The notes under the pieces: generated by a model | Databases searched by the model: none | What the model saw: the letters and a program-made list of their open reading frames with translations, nothing else | Told to the model about the DNA's origin: nothing | Position numbers and translations under genes: made by a program | Assembly (NCBI GenBank): GCA_000499405.2 | Contig: HG738136.1 | Coordinates: 2,396,646 to 2,460,645 of the forward strand | DNA length: 64,000 nt | Reading direction: 5' to 3' | DNA from: Onchocerca volvulus | Lineage: Eukaryota > Nematoda > Chromadorea > Rhabditida > Onchocercidae | Shown: piece by piece, positions 12,001 to 25,000 of the stretch | Position numbering within the stretch: position 1 is the stretch's first letter | Layout of the letters: the number at the start of each line of letters is the position of its first letter

Positions 12001-13605
12001 CTATCCTAACATTTCACGTTTCCTTCCTCGCCTTTCGATTTCCTTAAATTTCTTATTAACTGCATCATACTGTTTCTTGTTGAACAATTTATATCCTTGC
12101 ATAATACTATCAAAGAAGAATTCTGCTTCAGCATGTGTACTTGAGATAGCTCGTTGCAATACGTACAAATCGACACCTTTACTTTCTACTGTTGCATTAC
12201 CCTGCATAAAATTACTGGATCATTTAATGAAATTCTACAAAATCTGACTTTTTTTTTTCACATTAAAAAAATATGAATCTATATTTCGAGATATTAGAAA
12301 ACTCAGTTATTCTGACAAATTTGACATAGATCAAGGAATTTATTTAAATTTTGGCTAACTTTATAAGTCCTCTTTCTAATGAAATCCTGAAATGAATAAT
12401 TTGATAGATATATGTATTTTGAATATTTGTCGGAATTACCAAGGAATAATTACCTCAGCAAGACCAAAATCGATGAAAACAATCGTTTCGGGATTGCCAT
12501 TTCGAAGAAGAACATTAGACGTTGTCAAATCACCATGCATGATACCGCCAAGATGTAGTTTTGCTATAATTCGACCTAACCGAATACCGAAATCAGTAAT
12601 TGTTTCCTAAAATACGTCACCATTTACAATCATTTCTTAAACTAATTAATAACATTATGCAAAATCATTCAACTGATTGGATTTAAAGAAATGAAAAAAT
12701 TAGAGAAAAATTTTTTCTATTAATTTCAGAAATAGAAATAAATTTTAGATACCTGAAAATTACTGCTATTCTTCAAGTCTTCAATGAATTGTCGAGCAGT
12801 AGCATCACCGGAGATCTCTTCCATAATAAAATAATTTCGATCAATATTTACAAAGTATACTGTAGGTACATCAATTCCCATCTATATAGAATCAGTTTTT
12901 TTTTTAATGCAAAAGAAAAATTCATTGAATTTGAATTAACATTAAACACCTCAAAGTTTTCTCATACCCAATAAGAAGAGCATAATGATCCATAAAAAAC
13001 ACTAAACACCTCAAAGTTTTCTCATATCCAATAAGAAGAAAGTTATTTGACAGAATACAAATATAATAATTAGTCAATTAACCATTTTACACTTAAGCAA
13101 AGCATTCAGTTCGGCTTTGATACGTCCACTCGTCAAAATTGAGTCCAAAGACGGATGCCTGAAATTAAACAAAATGTCAAATTTCATCTAGAAAAATTTT
13201 AATTTTCAAATTTGATATATTCATATTTGGGGAAAAAAAACAAACAAACTGAAAAAATTCATTAAAAAATTAAAAAAAATTCATTAAAAAAATGCTATTT
13301 ATATTTGGAAGAAAACAAATTTTCCAAATTTAATCCAATTTTTTTAGAAGAAAACCCTTTTTAAACAAAAAATTTTTTTGACAAGAAATCCAAACGATTG
13401 AAATCTTCAAGAAAATTGATAGCTTTTTCGAATGTGTTTCTTTTTTCCTTCTTTTATACCTGTAGGTTTTAATGAATCGTTCTTTGATAACTGCTTTCCG
13501 ACCAAAATAGATACATCGATATAGATAAGCCTCAGCTCCTTGCTTAAATGGTTTGCTTTCCTTTGCAAGCCATGCTGAATCAATCGTTCCAGCTATTTCA
13601 TCCAT
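12001..13605 (-). CDS. TP53RK: TP53RK/Bud32, KEOPS complex atypical kinase
   Basis: Five exons, all in phase: 13605-13460, 13158-13083, 12881-12753, 12606-12454, 12201-12001 (TAG), coding for 234 residues (human about 253). Bud32/PRPK is the small RIO-like kinase/ATPase of the KEOPS/EKC complex, which makes N6-threonylcarbamoyladenosine (t6A) at position 37 of ANN-decoding tRNAs. Visible hallmarks in order: an N-terminal FKQGAEAYLYR stretch in place of a classical glycine loop, the ATP-binding lysine in KAVIKE, the catalytic loop MHGDLTTSNVLL, the metal-binding FIDFGLAE, then GVDLYVLQRA and the basic C-terminal tail ERRGRKREMLG typical of the family. The ATG is preceded by an acceptor TTTCAG about 10 bases upstream, as expected for a trans-splice site. 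No catalytic residue appears lost. NSA2 lies about 0.75 kb upstream on the same strand. Confidence 0.96.
12943..13039 (+). repeat. 60-bp-period duplication in TP53RK intron 2
   Basis: A 37-base segment at 12943-12979 (core CACCTCAAAGTTTTCTCATA) recurs at 13003-13039 with one mismatch, an exact period of 60. It lies in the intron between TP53RK exons 2 and 3 and looks like a recent local tandem duplication. Confidence 0.75.
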
Positions 13606-13710
13606 CAGAAATCACCTGAAATATTAAGTGGGAATATTCTGAAAAGTATTTCTCAAGTAATTAAGGAATTATGTCATTGAAATACACATGTAATCGAACT
13701 ATTTAGAAAT

Positions 13711-13741
<31 letters not shown>

Positions 13742-14356
13742 TGTGCAAATGTGCAATTTTCAAAATATGCGTAATGCTTATATAAAATTATGAACTAATT
13801 TCCTGATTTTAAGGCATTGTTGCGAATTGCCGAAAGCACAATGTACATTGGAGAAAGGCATCCATAAGTAAATTCATTTTGAATTTTCTTCCCGGAGAGA
13901 ATAATATATATATGTATACCAGACTACCAAAACTTTCATCCATGACTTTTATTCAACCCCTAATTATTGACCGAAAAAAAAAATTATCAATCATTTTTAT
14001 CGCTAGACAGGAGGAACTGCAAATATCTGTCCATATCGTACCACAAAAGAATCATTATGTATTACGAAAATGAAGAAAAAACTCGAAATCCAAATAGAGG
14101 CTGCACTGGCATGCTTTGATAAAATTCAATTTTATGTAGAATATTCCGGGAATTTTATAGAATTCACGGCCAAGATATACCAGTTAATAATATAATTGCT
14201 GTAGTAATCCAGAAATATCTGCATTTTAAAATCCGAACTGACCGATGGAATAATTTTAATTTCTTCCAAAAGTAAACAATCAAGAATTCAAAGCAAAAAA
14301 AGTAAACAAATACGAATTATAAGTTTAAATGACAATTTTCTTTCATTATATGAGAA
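13606..14356. other. Intergenic region between TP53RK and NSA2
   Basis: About 750 bp. It contains the TP53RK trans-splice acceptor just before its ATG, a poly-A run around 13718-13740 and the NSA2 3' UTR. Open frames here are short and unlike any protein I know. No further feature was seen. Confidence 0.5.
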
Positions 14357-16695
14357 TCACAACAACAATACAGCATTAATACAACCATCATTTTCAGGAT
14401 GGTTTGTTACTTGAGCATATTTTGCCCACACCACTTTACCGCCCTGAGTGACCATACCAAGTTCCGATATATTCACCTAAAATTTATCAATTAGAATTAT
14501 TAGACAGATTTCAGTAGAAACATTCGAAAAATATTTTAAATCTTGCGCATCAAATAATTTACAAACGTTTTAATATTAAGAAAGAATAGAGAGGAAGTGC
14601 TCTCACAATAAATTTTCGTTCACAAATTAATTTCGATTTTAGACTTAAAAGTACATTTTAACAAGGCGAACAAGTTCGGTCAAGCAAATATTCCTGCAAA
14701 AGTGAAAAAAGAAGACTTGAGAAAGTATTGCATTGAAACAAATATTTAAAAAATCCATTCAACTGAAAAGTCTTAATTCTTACTTCAATAATCGTTCCTT
14801 TTGTAATAACTCCCAATGATGTATACAGTGAAGAAGATGGATTTTTCTTGACTCCAACAATTGGTAATTGAAACGTCGTTTGCAGTTCGGGATGTGTTAC
14901 ATGAGCCTACAAAAAATTATATTTAGATTTAAGTATGATATGTTAGTATTCTTGTAGGAGAATCGGTTAAGGAAAGGATCAAGAAATAAGGAAATAAAAA
15001 TACTAGCATTAATAGCATAATTCTTTTTCTTCAGTCATACACTGAATAATTTTTCCGAAATAATAAAAAATGATAAAGGAATAAAATTTATGATCAAATT
15101 CTGCACGGCATGAAACTTTACCTTCTTAAATCGTAAACCCATCGGTCGGATAAATCGCTCAAATTTCGCCGGCTTTCTCGTGAATGACTCACCAACAAAA
15201 GTAACTTTTGTAACCATACGTTTCCATCCTTTTCGACGAGTTTTACCAGTTTTTACCACTTTAAAAGCCTCAGCATCACTTACTGCTTTGACTGCTGGGA
15301 TAGGTACTTGATATTTACCCTGGAAAACACCCAATTTCTCATATGAATTATGAAAACTGAAGCTTTAGTCAATTTGCCAAGAAGCTTTAAAGACTTCCGT
15401 GGACAATCACGGAAATAAACATAAGTTTTCATAGTGATTCAAAGATGACAAAAGATGGGTAAGGCAACATCTCCGGAAAATCCTGTAATTTTGTAGCTGT
15501 TATTTCGAAAGCCATGGTCAGATACTGAAATGAAAAAAATGTATAACAGAAATATTCACTTACGGCTTTTTCTTTCCGTTTTTGCTTAATCATTGATGAG
15601 AGTACCCTACCAGTCGTTTGTTGCTGCCTATCTAGCAGATATGCTGGTACTACACCTCTATCAGGCTCTTCACTTGTTCCTGTTTGCTGTTTCTCTTCAT
15701 GCTGTCGCAGCAACCGCCGCATCTCTACCTAAAAAATGCGCCGTATACGGAAATTTGAATTGAAATTTGAATATTTTATCGGACTTTTCAGTAGTTTGCA
15801 ACGGTTAAATTTTAAATATGAAAAGTGGAGCGCACACAAACCTTTTCAGCATAACGTTTTTTGTGATACAATTTGGCCTTGCGACCACGAATTTTCTTCG
15901 CATATTGAGAACGTTCATGTCCAGCTCGAGCATTACGTTTTCTCCTACAATGAAAATAAAAAACTGTGATCATACAAATATGTGGCCATACAAAGCATGA
16001 GAAATAGTTTTTTAGGAACACTTCAAAAAATTATTTACCAGAAAATTATCTACAACTTTCCAGAAACTTTCAATTCATGTTAGGTCTTCATAATAAGCAT
16101 AATTCCACATGACTAATAGTATTTCTATTAAAATTTTATGTGCGCAAAAGGAGATATTTACGTCAAATGATGTAAATAACACCATTAAGTTGAATGTGAA
16201 CATGTAATCCTCTATTAGTTTTATCGATTCAGTAAATATGATAGGCAATGTTATAGAGAAGATTTCGAAGAAATATCTACAGCTTAACTCAAAATACAGG
16301 AAATCGCAAATTAGTAACACTATATGCAAATTTCTTACAATCTTTCCTCATAATCCAATCGACGTCCATGACGTTTACGATGAAGTTCAATATGCTCGTT
16401 TTGTGGCTGCAAAGAAAATAATATAATATCCTAGTATAATGATATGCAGAAAGTATCTTTACTTTTATATATACTTGAGTTAATATCTAGTCATATAAGT
16501 GATCGATTGTTTCCGTAATGATTTGCTGTGGAAACAAATATGTTCTATCATTTCAAAGATATTTCAAAGATATATACCATAAGAAATACTTATGATAAAT
16601 ACATATCATTTCAGGCTCAGCATTTTACAAAAGTTACTGAGTCCATTATAAAAAATAAGAAAATGAAACTACAAAAATTCGAAACGACTTACCAT
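14357..16695 (-). CDS. NSA2: NSA2 (TINP1), 60S ribosome assembly factor
   Basis: Seven exons, all in phase: 16695-16693 (only the ATG), 16406-16339, 15944-15842, 15728-15564, 15319-15122, 14906-14784 and 14476-14357 (TGA). The product is 259 residues, against about 260 in human. NSA2 is a nucleolar pre-60S factor of the eS8/Nsa2 family, needed for 27S pre-rRNA processing. Matches to the family run end to end: N-terminal [20 protein letters not shown], a lysine/arginine-rich helix, [18 protein letters not shown], then [32 protein letters not shown], the VTHPEL and GVKKNPSS blocks and C-terminal [20 protein letters not shown]. The odd point is the 286-bp first intron lying directly after the start codon (ATG|GTAAGT), so the first coding exon supplies only methionine. 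A possible acceptor lies about 45 bases upstream of the ATG. Confidence 0.96.
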
Positions 16696-17672
16696 GATAG
16701 ACAGTAACAATTATATACAAAACGACCGCTTTAAGTAAACCTTAAAAAAATTTATATATATATATATTTACGAACAAATTATCAAAACTAACATCTAAAC
16801 AATGAAGTCGGGACTGCTTATTCATTTAAATTGTACAATAAAATGTAAAAGCCCTAATTCTATACTCAAATGCTAATTAGTCTCCAATTTGTACATCTGA
16901 TAAATGCTATGCAAATAATTATTCATACAATTCTGCTGCCGAAAATGGGAAAAACTGATCGTAACAATGGACTGGATCTACATATATCCCCTTCAACTAT
17001 CTGTCCTTATCTATTCTGAATCAAGAAACCATGTCATCCAGATTCTAAAATTCCAGCCACGCATATCGACAAGATTTAAAAATCGAATAAGGAATCATCT
17101 GAACTGTACAGAAGAAACGATTAATTCAGAGTCAGCAAATCACAGATACTTCAACTGAATATTTTATTAAAACAATTTATACTCCGATAACACAGATATA
17201 ATCAAATCACACTGGCGTTCTGATGGAAGAAATAGTATACATTTAATAATCCTAACTAATTTACAATGTTATCCCCCATCTTTTAATTTGAAGAGAAAAT
17301 TATATTTGTCTATTTTTCCATCCTTTCTATAAAATACCCGAAAGATTAAAAAATTAATCCAATATATCATATAACTGGTAAAAAGCCTAAAAAAATCAAA
17401 ACAAAACCTAAACATTTTTTGAAATTTCTACATATTTATTATTGATTACCTGAAGTTCTGATATCACAACATCAAAGCTAAAAATTTCAGTTATAGTCAC
17501 CAATTTCTTCGAAAAAAAGAATTCTTCTATTTCCCAATAAGCAGAATTTACCGATGATTTCTGAATCTAATTTATACAAAATGCTAAAACATAAGCAGAA
17601 TTCACTGATATTTCAATTTTAAAAATGCTAAAAAATAAGCAAAATTCATAGATGATTTCCAAATTTATTTTG

Positions 17673-17704
<32 letters not shown>

Positions 17705-17722
17705 CAAAAATAATTTCCAAAT

Positions 17723-17754
<32 letters not shown>

Positions 17755-18641
17755 GAAAAGAATCCACCGATGATTTTCGAATCTAGTTTAAAAATTTGTT
17801 AAAAAATCCCTATTCAAAACATCTTCAGAAAACTTGATTGAAAGCACTATTGCAAACCGGAATAATTGAAAAAGCTAAAAAAACTTTTCCTCGAATAAAA
17901 ATTGAAAACATTTTCCTAACAATAAAATAACTTTCCTTTTTCTTTGCTTATCTATTGAAATCAAGCAAAAATTATTTCCATTCCTTTCCTTCTTTTTTTT
18001 GCAACGACATTAGCTGAATGTTGCAAAAAAATAACCTAATTAAAAAATTTTAGTAAAAGTATTTTTTATTCCTTTCTACTTTCTTCAACAACTTATCTTA
18101 AAAATACTAAATTTTAACGAAAAACTTGGTATTCATTTGAAAGAAAAACTGCATCGTTGGGGACCCTAATAAAAAATGCTCTTTCTATCACTCTTTATCT
18201 AGAGCACAGCCTAAAACCATCCTCGAATAAAATGGAAACTATCTGCCAAGAAATTTGACCAACATACAAACTCACCACTAAGAAATTCGACTACTTAATA
18301 TATCCTAATCTATGTGATTAAGATACTCACTGACCAGCGCACAGTCTTTTAAAACAAATTTTATCCTATCAGTATGTCTTCTAGAAATGCTATTTCATTA
18401 TTTGGATCCGACTTCCTCCATAATTTCGTAACTGAAACACATAAAAAAAAGATTTCTCTCATTCGTACTCATTTTGCCTCTTACTTTTTGTAATTTTTCT
18501 TTTAAATCCTTCTCTCAATGAGAATTTCTCAAAGAGAACGATCATAAAAATATTGAAAAAAGATGGACAATGAAGAAGAAAGAGGAAGTATTATTAAAAG
18601 AAAATGATCACAAACATCAGTTTCAGGCAACGAAAGCATTG
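16696..18641. other. Intergenic region upstream of NSA2, downstream of HAPSTR1
   Basis: About 1.9 kb without a supported gene. It should contain the NSA2 promoter and 5' leader and the HAPSTR1 3' UTR. A degenerate tandem repeat with two long poly-A tracts occupies roughly 17538-17810 (separate entry). Other open frames are short and low in complexity. Confidence 0.5.
17538..17810 (+). repeat. Degenerate tandem repeat with poly-A expansions
   Basis: About four diverged copies of a 55-65 bp unit built around GCAGAATTnACCGATGATTT followed by CTAATTT and AAAATGCTAAAA. The third and fourth copies carry uninterrupted A tracts of more than 20 bases (about 17674-17700 and 17730-17753). It lies between NSA2 and HAPSTR1. 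Confidence 0.6.
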
Positions 18642-20063
18642 TTATGAGCGGAAGATCTTTTTATAGGGAAACTCTGTTGGTGAATGACGTCTTTTACGCC
18701 GCCGATGAACTTGACGTGAGAGGAAAGTATTCAGTTCGGTAGTACGTTGTGGAGAGGCGACACTAGCAGGAATACATAATGCCTGGAATTAATTAAACCT
18801 AGAAAAATCTTTCTTTTTTATTGATATAGATGTGGAACCTATGAAAAGTCAGTTTTCATCATAATCCCAGAGCTTCCATTTGTTCAGATAGCACAATTTC
18901 CGAAGACGTAATTAAACTATACTCTTAAATCTTGCACAAAAAAAGATATAAGTATGCCAAAAATCAAAATACTCTTGTTTTATTCCGGATATAGAGAATA
19001 AGAGAATATTTAGAGATTGTAACTATCTCTCAAACATTATAAAAAAAAAAATTATCAACCTGTTGAAAGAATGAAACTGCTGGACTATCAGTTTGTTCCG
19101 GAGTTGGACTCTGCGAAGGATACCCGTATTCCGCAGCACAAACAATTTTTGATAACAATTTCCAGACGTCATCAACAGAAACTCCATTACAACGACGTAA
19201 GGCATAAATTTCCCGTGCAAGAGTTTGCTTACCCGCTACATAACCTGAAAATAAACATTTTACTCATTCATCACATTGTATTTGAAAAATCTTATTATGT
19301 TTAAAAAACAATAATATTGGATGAGATTAACTGGTATTCCATCAGTTTATCTCATACTTCAAATATTATAATATTATGACTAAATGTCAAACATATGGCG
19401 CTTAGCAAATAAGAGTTGTGATTTTTCTATGCAATAGACAACCGATAATTACTAATTTGTACAAGTCCCTTTTTTTTTTTTTTGGTTGTGATCCAATGAT
19501 TAAGTATGTTGTTTCTTTCGTAAATGAGAACACCTTCAGTGTTCCGAACATACATTGCAATATGCAGCACGTTTTGCAGCAGCTAAAGCTATAACATGTA
19601 CCCACTGGAAAGACTACCAATCGAAAACAAATTTCGAGATTTCAAAAATCGTAGCACGAACTTTTAAACGATTTATATAAAATTTTAGGACGGTAGATAT
19701 TTTTTCCTATCATACTGTACAAAAACGAATCTGTGAAATCAAACAAAGGATGAATTAAACAATTAAATAGTTTATAATGATTTTTTCTGATAGATTTTCA
19801 TTTGTCACCATATTTAACTCATAGCTATGTTACAATCGAAATATATTAAATGTCTTATATCTTGCTATACCTCGGTCGTACGCTTTTTTTTTATGTTCGA
19901 TACCACTTTTATAAAGTTGGGTCGTGGATGCAGCAGCTGTTTGCATTGCCTTCCATGATGGATTACGATATAAGAGTGTGACCGACTGTGCACAATTCTC
20001 AAAATCATTCCAAAGTAAATCGTCACCTTCATCATCTGATCGTTTACCACCACCTTCGCTCAT
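18642..20063 (-). CDS. HAPSTR1: HAPSTR1 (C16orf72/TAPR1) homologue
   Basis: Three exons, in phase: 20063-19871, 19244-19060, 18782-18642 (TAA), coding for 172 residues, shorter than human HAPSTR1 (about 275). Human HAPSTR1 is a nuclear partner of the ubiquitin ligase HUWE1 and tunes stress and p53/telomere responses. Supporting sequence: an acidic N-terminus, LWNDFENCAQSVTLLYR, a second helix WKAMQTAAASTTQLYK followed by the conserved YDRGYVAG turn, a basic helix continuing to VSVDDVWKLL, a Ser/Pro-rich linker, then LNTFLSRQ and a very basic tail (RRRKRR) resembling a nuclear localisation signal. The ATG follows a leader that starts after TTTCAG at about 20093, a likely trans-splice acceptor. 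The family call rests on the two N-terminal helices and the LNTF motif; the HUWE1 link is known from human, not seen here. Confidence 0.85.
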
Positions 20064-22032
20064 TGAGAACCCTAACTAGTACCGGCGGAAATCTGAAATA
20101 ATGAAAGTTTATCATTCCCTTCATGATTCAATTTCGGAGTTTCTAATTTGAAATTATCGAAAAAATAAATCGAAAAAGTCTTATTCCTAAGGTCATATAC
20201 AAAATAACAAAGGGATAAGAAAATCCTCTTATCTTGAGGCATTAATCTATGGCTGTAATTTTAAAATCAATAATCCAAGAATTTCTAATATTAATGAGTG
20301 AAAAATGTCGCTAATGCATGTACACTAATAATAATGGGAAATTTTTTGATAGAGATTTTTATTAAATTACAGTGGAGTTTCTCGAGAATTTATTACTGAT
20401 TCTACTACACCAACAAATGAATCCCTTTTATTTTGTTAATAAGCAATAAAATGAAAAAAATTTGCAACTCTTCTGTTGATGAAATTAATTTATTTTGGAT
20501 GAAAAGAATACTTAGTAATTATAAACAATTTCATCACCGAAATAACTAAATGCTGAAGAACACAATTTAAAACCGCATTACGTCATAGAATATATCGAAA
20601 ACTAATTCCTTATCGTTTAAAATAATTGGAAGAATACTCTTATCATGATAAGCTTTGAACTTTCAAGACCTGTAAATAATAACTTTATTCATGTATACCT
20701 TGTGGATTCGATTAAATTTACAAAATTGAGACGCGACATTCTTAACTATTTAATTAAGTTATCATATCATTTATTTAATTTCGAAACATTTGATAAGGAT
20801 ATCAAATCTTTTTCACAGATACTTCGATTAGCAAAGTTCCATACCGAAAACAAATCAAATATATTTCGAGAATGAAAAGAATTTGGATACTGTCAATTAT
20901 CGTTTCAACAAGGAAATATTTGTCAATAATTTAAATAAGAAGATAATTAAGAGAGATATTCAATTCCGAACTAAAAATCTCACATAATACAAACAACAAT
21001 CAGAAAAGCTCCAACTTTTCGTGCCTTGTATTTGAAAAAGAAAAAACCCTGCATGCCACATATATCCAGACGAAAAAAATTTTAAGATTTGAAATGCAAG
21101 TTTGCGCTTTTAAAAAAGCACTGTAATGGCATTTCGAAAACTTCATAACAATATGGTGGTGTCAGACTTCAATGCAGAAATTGATCAGTCCATATGTTTG
21201 ACCTGCCTTTTCGGAATTCCCGAGAATCCTCGGGAACCATTCCAAAACACCTCTACACCTCACACTTATTTCATACCATTAAATCGGAATGCGGCCCGAG
21301 CACCCGAGACGTCATGCAATAGCCAAAACCCCTCTGGAAGTTACTCACACCTCGGGAAGCGACTCACTCAGAAAGCAATCATCCTATCAATAGCTCGGCG
21401 TCCTGCGGGGATATTTACCGTGACGTCCGTATAATGCGGCTCGGCCCAACAAACCTACTCAGCAAGAAAGATTTTATCGGTATCGGGGTTTTTATCCGAG
21501 GAGAAAATAATGTTCCCGGGAGAAACCTATGGCTCATTCTCCTCCTTATGATGATATCCAACTTAGGCTTAGTTTTCTTGATTCTTATTTTTTTTTTAGT
21601 ACAAATTGTAGCGAATAAATTAAATTTTTATTAGATGCATTGTATTTTCAAACATCACTTTATACCTAACAAATTTTATGAATTTTTCAGCGGAAAATGC
21701 CTATCGTAATATTAACATGACAATATTATAATTTGGCAAAATTTTCTTTGAAGTATTCAATTATATTTTATAAGAGAAAATCGAATAAATAATCAATCGG
21801 ACAAAATATAGAATGAAAAAAAATTGTAATTTTGTGAAAAAAAAAAAAAGGAAATTCTCGGATTTAATCGAATTCTTTAAAAACTAAAAAAAAAAATTCC
21901 GAAAATTAGATACAAATTTCAAACAATTATATAATTTTTTTATTTAATAAAAGTTGTCAATATACATGGTCCTATCACATAGCAAATGAATCACAGAAAG
22001 AACAATTTGGATGTTATTTCAGAAAAATATAC
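20064..22032. other. Region upstream of HAPSTR1, with a GC-richer island
   Basis: About 2 kb between the HAPSTR1 start and the HADHA stop. The first kilobase is ordinary AT-rich DNA and should hold the HAPSTR1 promoter. From roughly 21190 to 21540 base composition shifts markedly to GC, with hairpins and two TGACGTC/GACGTCA-like sites (see findings). Two abutting open frames at 21126-21434 and 21434-21634 resemble nothing I know and are not called as genes. Confidence 0.5.
21939..21944 (-). promoter_or_regulatory. Candidate poly(A) signal of HADHA
   Basis: TTTATT on the plus strand, i.e. AATAAA on the minus strand, 89 bases past the HADHA stop codon. Confidence 0.45.
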
Positions 22033-25000
22033 TTAATCCGAATAAAATTTCGTATTCTGTTTGGCATGATCCTGGATGATTTGAGCAGGTTTGAATTGTT
22101 CCGGCGAATAGGCTTCCGCATATCGTAACATATTACTTACGAATTTATCAGCACCATACATATCGATAAAACGGAACGGACCTCCCCAGAACGGTGGAAA
22201 ACCGATACCGAACACTGACGCTGTATCACCATCTAACTGAAATCATTTTTTCTTTTTTCTTTAGATTTAATTTTGAAATTATTCGAAAGCACTTTTTGAA
22301 ATTGTAGATTTGTGTGGTTTTCTCAATTCAGCAATAAGTGAAACTTGTGCAAATTTTCAAAAATTAGAATGTCAAAAGTTTGAGGTGATATTTTTCTCGC
22401 TGCGTTAACTAACTAGATCAGTAAGCTGGCTTCATAAAGATATAATAGTTCTCCCAAAAATTTTCACAGTTTTTATCTGCTTCTTGGGCCATTTTTGCAG
22501 ATTATTTTGTAAGGAAATGAAATCAACTATCTCAAAAGAACCAAGCTTACCGGTGATGAAATGACACCTTCTTCAAGGCATATGGCTGCTTCATTTACAT
22601 AACGACATAATATTCGAAGTTGACGATCAACAACACTGCTCCTATATAAAAAAAAAAGCTTTTAAGTTTTTACTGTAGCAGAATTGATAGATTTATACTT
22701 AATATTAATGTGCACGAATATTATTAGTTGAAAAATTCAAAGAATCGAGATTTTAGGGGTTCTTATTGAGCTAAAACTGAATCTTATGAGTTCAGAAACT
22801 AAATATCTTACACCGTCGAAACAGGAATCAGCTGGTACTTGTTAAGAATTCTCAGTGCAGCCTCGTTTACATATTTCTTTTTGCCAAAGAGCTTTTTGGA
22901 ATCATTGTAGACAAAGTATCCTTTACCCGATTTACGACCTTTAAATCCTGATGCAACCATTTCTTCCAACAATGTAATTGAGCCACCACCAATTCGTGGC
23001 CCTAATGCCTAAAAATATGTAAATAATGAAAATCGATTTTTAAAAAATAATTCATTCAATAAATATTTAGATCATCTATATATTTATTATTGATCTATGA
23101 TTCTTACATGAGGAACTACATAATTAACGTATTGCAGACAAATTACAATATCGGTTTTGTTGCCTTTTTTATTCTCAACACATTTTAAATGGCATAAGTC
23201 GAGTTTCTAGGAGCGACAAATCATAAATAAGAAATTAAATCACTACAACGAATATAAAATTCAATTTGATTTTTAATTTTCTGGCTTATTAATTGCTGTT
23301 CATACCTCTCCCAGAAATTTCGCGACATGCTGCGCCACATCAATCCCCACTTCATCTGCTAGTGTCGCTGCACCCACTGGAAAACCGTAATTTTTCGTCA
23401 TCTTATCAATTTCATTTGGATGAACACCTTCTTGAAGTAATCGGCCAATTTCACTCATCATTGGAGCTAAGCAACGGACGACGAAAAATCCCGGACAATC
23501 CTGCATGCCAAGATAGAAATCGTATAATTTGGTTCAAAGTTTGGGTTTGATTTAAAAAGAAAAGAAATAAATGTTTTCATTTCAATCTATAATTGAGTAA
23601 GAACAAAGGAGAAGTGTTATACAGCTTAAGGTACCTAGATTTATTTTTATTAGGTTATGCATAATTTAAGAATATGAAGCCATGCTAACATACTAAGCTG
23701 TTATAATTTTTTGACCCATATATAAAATGAACGACATAAAACTATCAAAATCATCGGTAGCTTTACAGAAAACAAATCATAAATCTGAAGAATATTTGCT
23801 TTTGCAATATACCCACGATTTTTAGGTAAGGTGAAAGGCCATAAATCTTGAATTTTAGAAATCTACGATATATAAATTTATCTGCTCTATAATTAAACTT
23901 TGCGGAAAATAATTACCTTAACCACTACAACCAATTTGTTTTGAGTTAATCCTAATTGTGTAGCTACAGCGATAGTTTCCTTGCTAGTGTATTTCGTGGT
24001 TATTATTTCAAGTAGTTCCATTTTTTCAACTGGAGAAAAGTAGTGCATTCCAATAATCTGCTCCGGTCGTGAAGAAACCGATGCAATTTCTGTAATTGGG
24101 AGCGCTGAAGTATTGGATGCAATGATACAGTGTTTTGGTACTACTGATTCCAGCTGCAAAAAAAAAAAAAAACAATCTCGATTACAGGAAGTAATGAAAA
24201 ATTAGCTAATTTATTCACATATTCAGAATCATTTTTCAACATAATATTCTTTTCATTTTTGGCTACAATGCCAAAATTTCGGAAAATATATCAAAACTTA
24301 CTGCAATGTGCATTGAGCTGCAACAATTCATGGTTTATCTTTCATTAATTAGTAATTTAACTACTGATGATACGAATTTACTAATTTCTCTAAATTTAGT
24401 TAGATCAGTAACAGTCTCTAAATGTTTCGATAAAGTCATCAATTTGATAGCAAATTAAACTTTGAATATAAAAGATAATTTAAAACTCAGAACTTTATTT
24501 ATGATATGAACTAAAGACAAAAATATTATTTCTTTTAATTACATAATTTTCATTCCATCCTGAATGATTTATTTTCCACAAATTCCAGTTACATTGGAAG
24601 AGAAATCCTTTATCTAAAGAAATCTCTTCAAAAATACTACAATTAAAGAATTAACAAACCTTTTTAATTATTTCATGTTTCAAAGAGAGCTCTTCGAAAA
24701 CTGCTTCAATGGCCACATCACAATCATGTAAATCACTGTATGTGGAAGTTGTATTTAGATTAGCCATAAATCCATGCCTCTGACAATCAGTAATTTTTCT
24801 TTTTTTTACCATTCCGTCATAATGCTTGTGAATTTGATTCCGACCTCGTGCTATGCCCTCGTCATTCGTATCTATCAGATAGGTATGAATATTTTTATCG
24901 ATCGAAACATTTGCAATGCCAGCACCCATCAAACCAGCACCAATTATAGCTAACTTTCTGCAAAGTTATGGTTCAGAGTTGGAGAAAGTAAGTCAAATGG

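Noticed and set aside
16075..16329. 84-codon minus-strand open frame
   Set aside because: Lies within the second intron of NSA2 on the same strand; low-complexity hydrophobic residues with no similarity.
17567..17767. Minus-strand frame encoding long phenylalanine runs
   Set aside because: Pure translation of poly-A tracts in the tandem repeat.
21126..21634. Two abutting plus-strand open frames (102 and 66 codons) in the GC-rich island
   Set aside because: No recognisable motif, no splice context and the frames simply reflect fewer stops in GC-richer DNA; recorded as a compositional finding instead.
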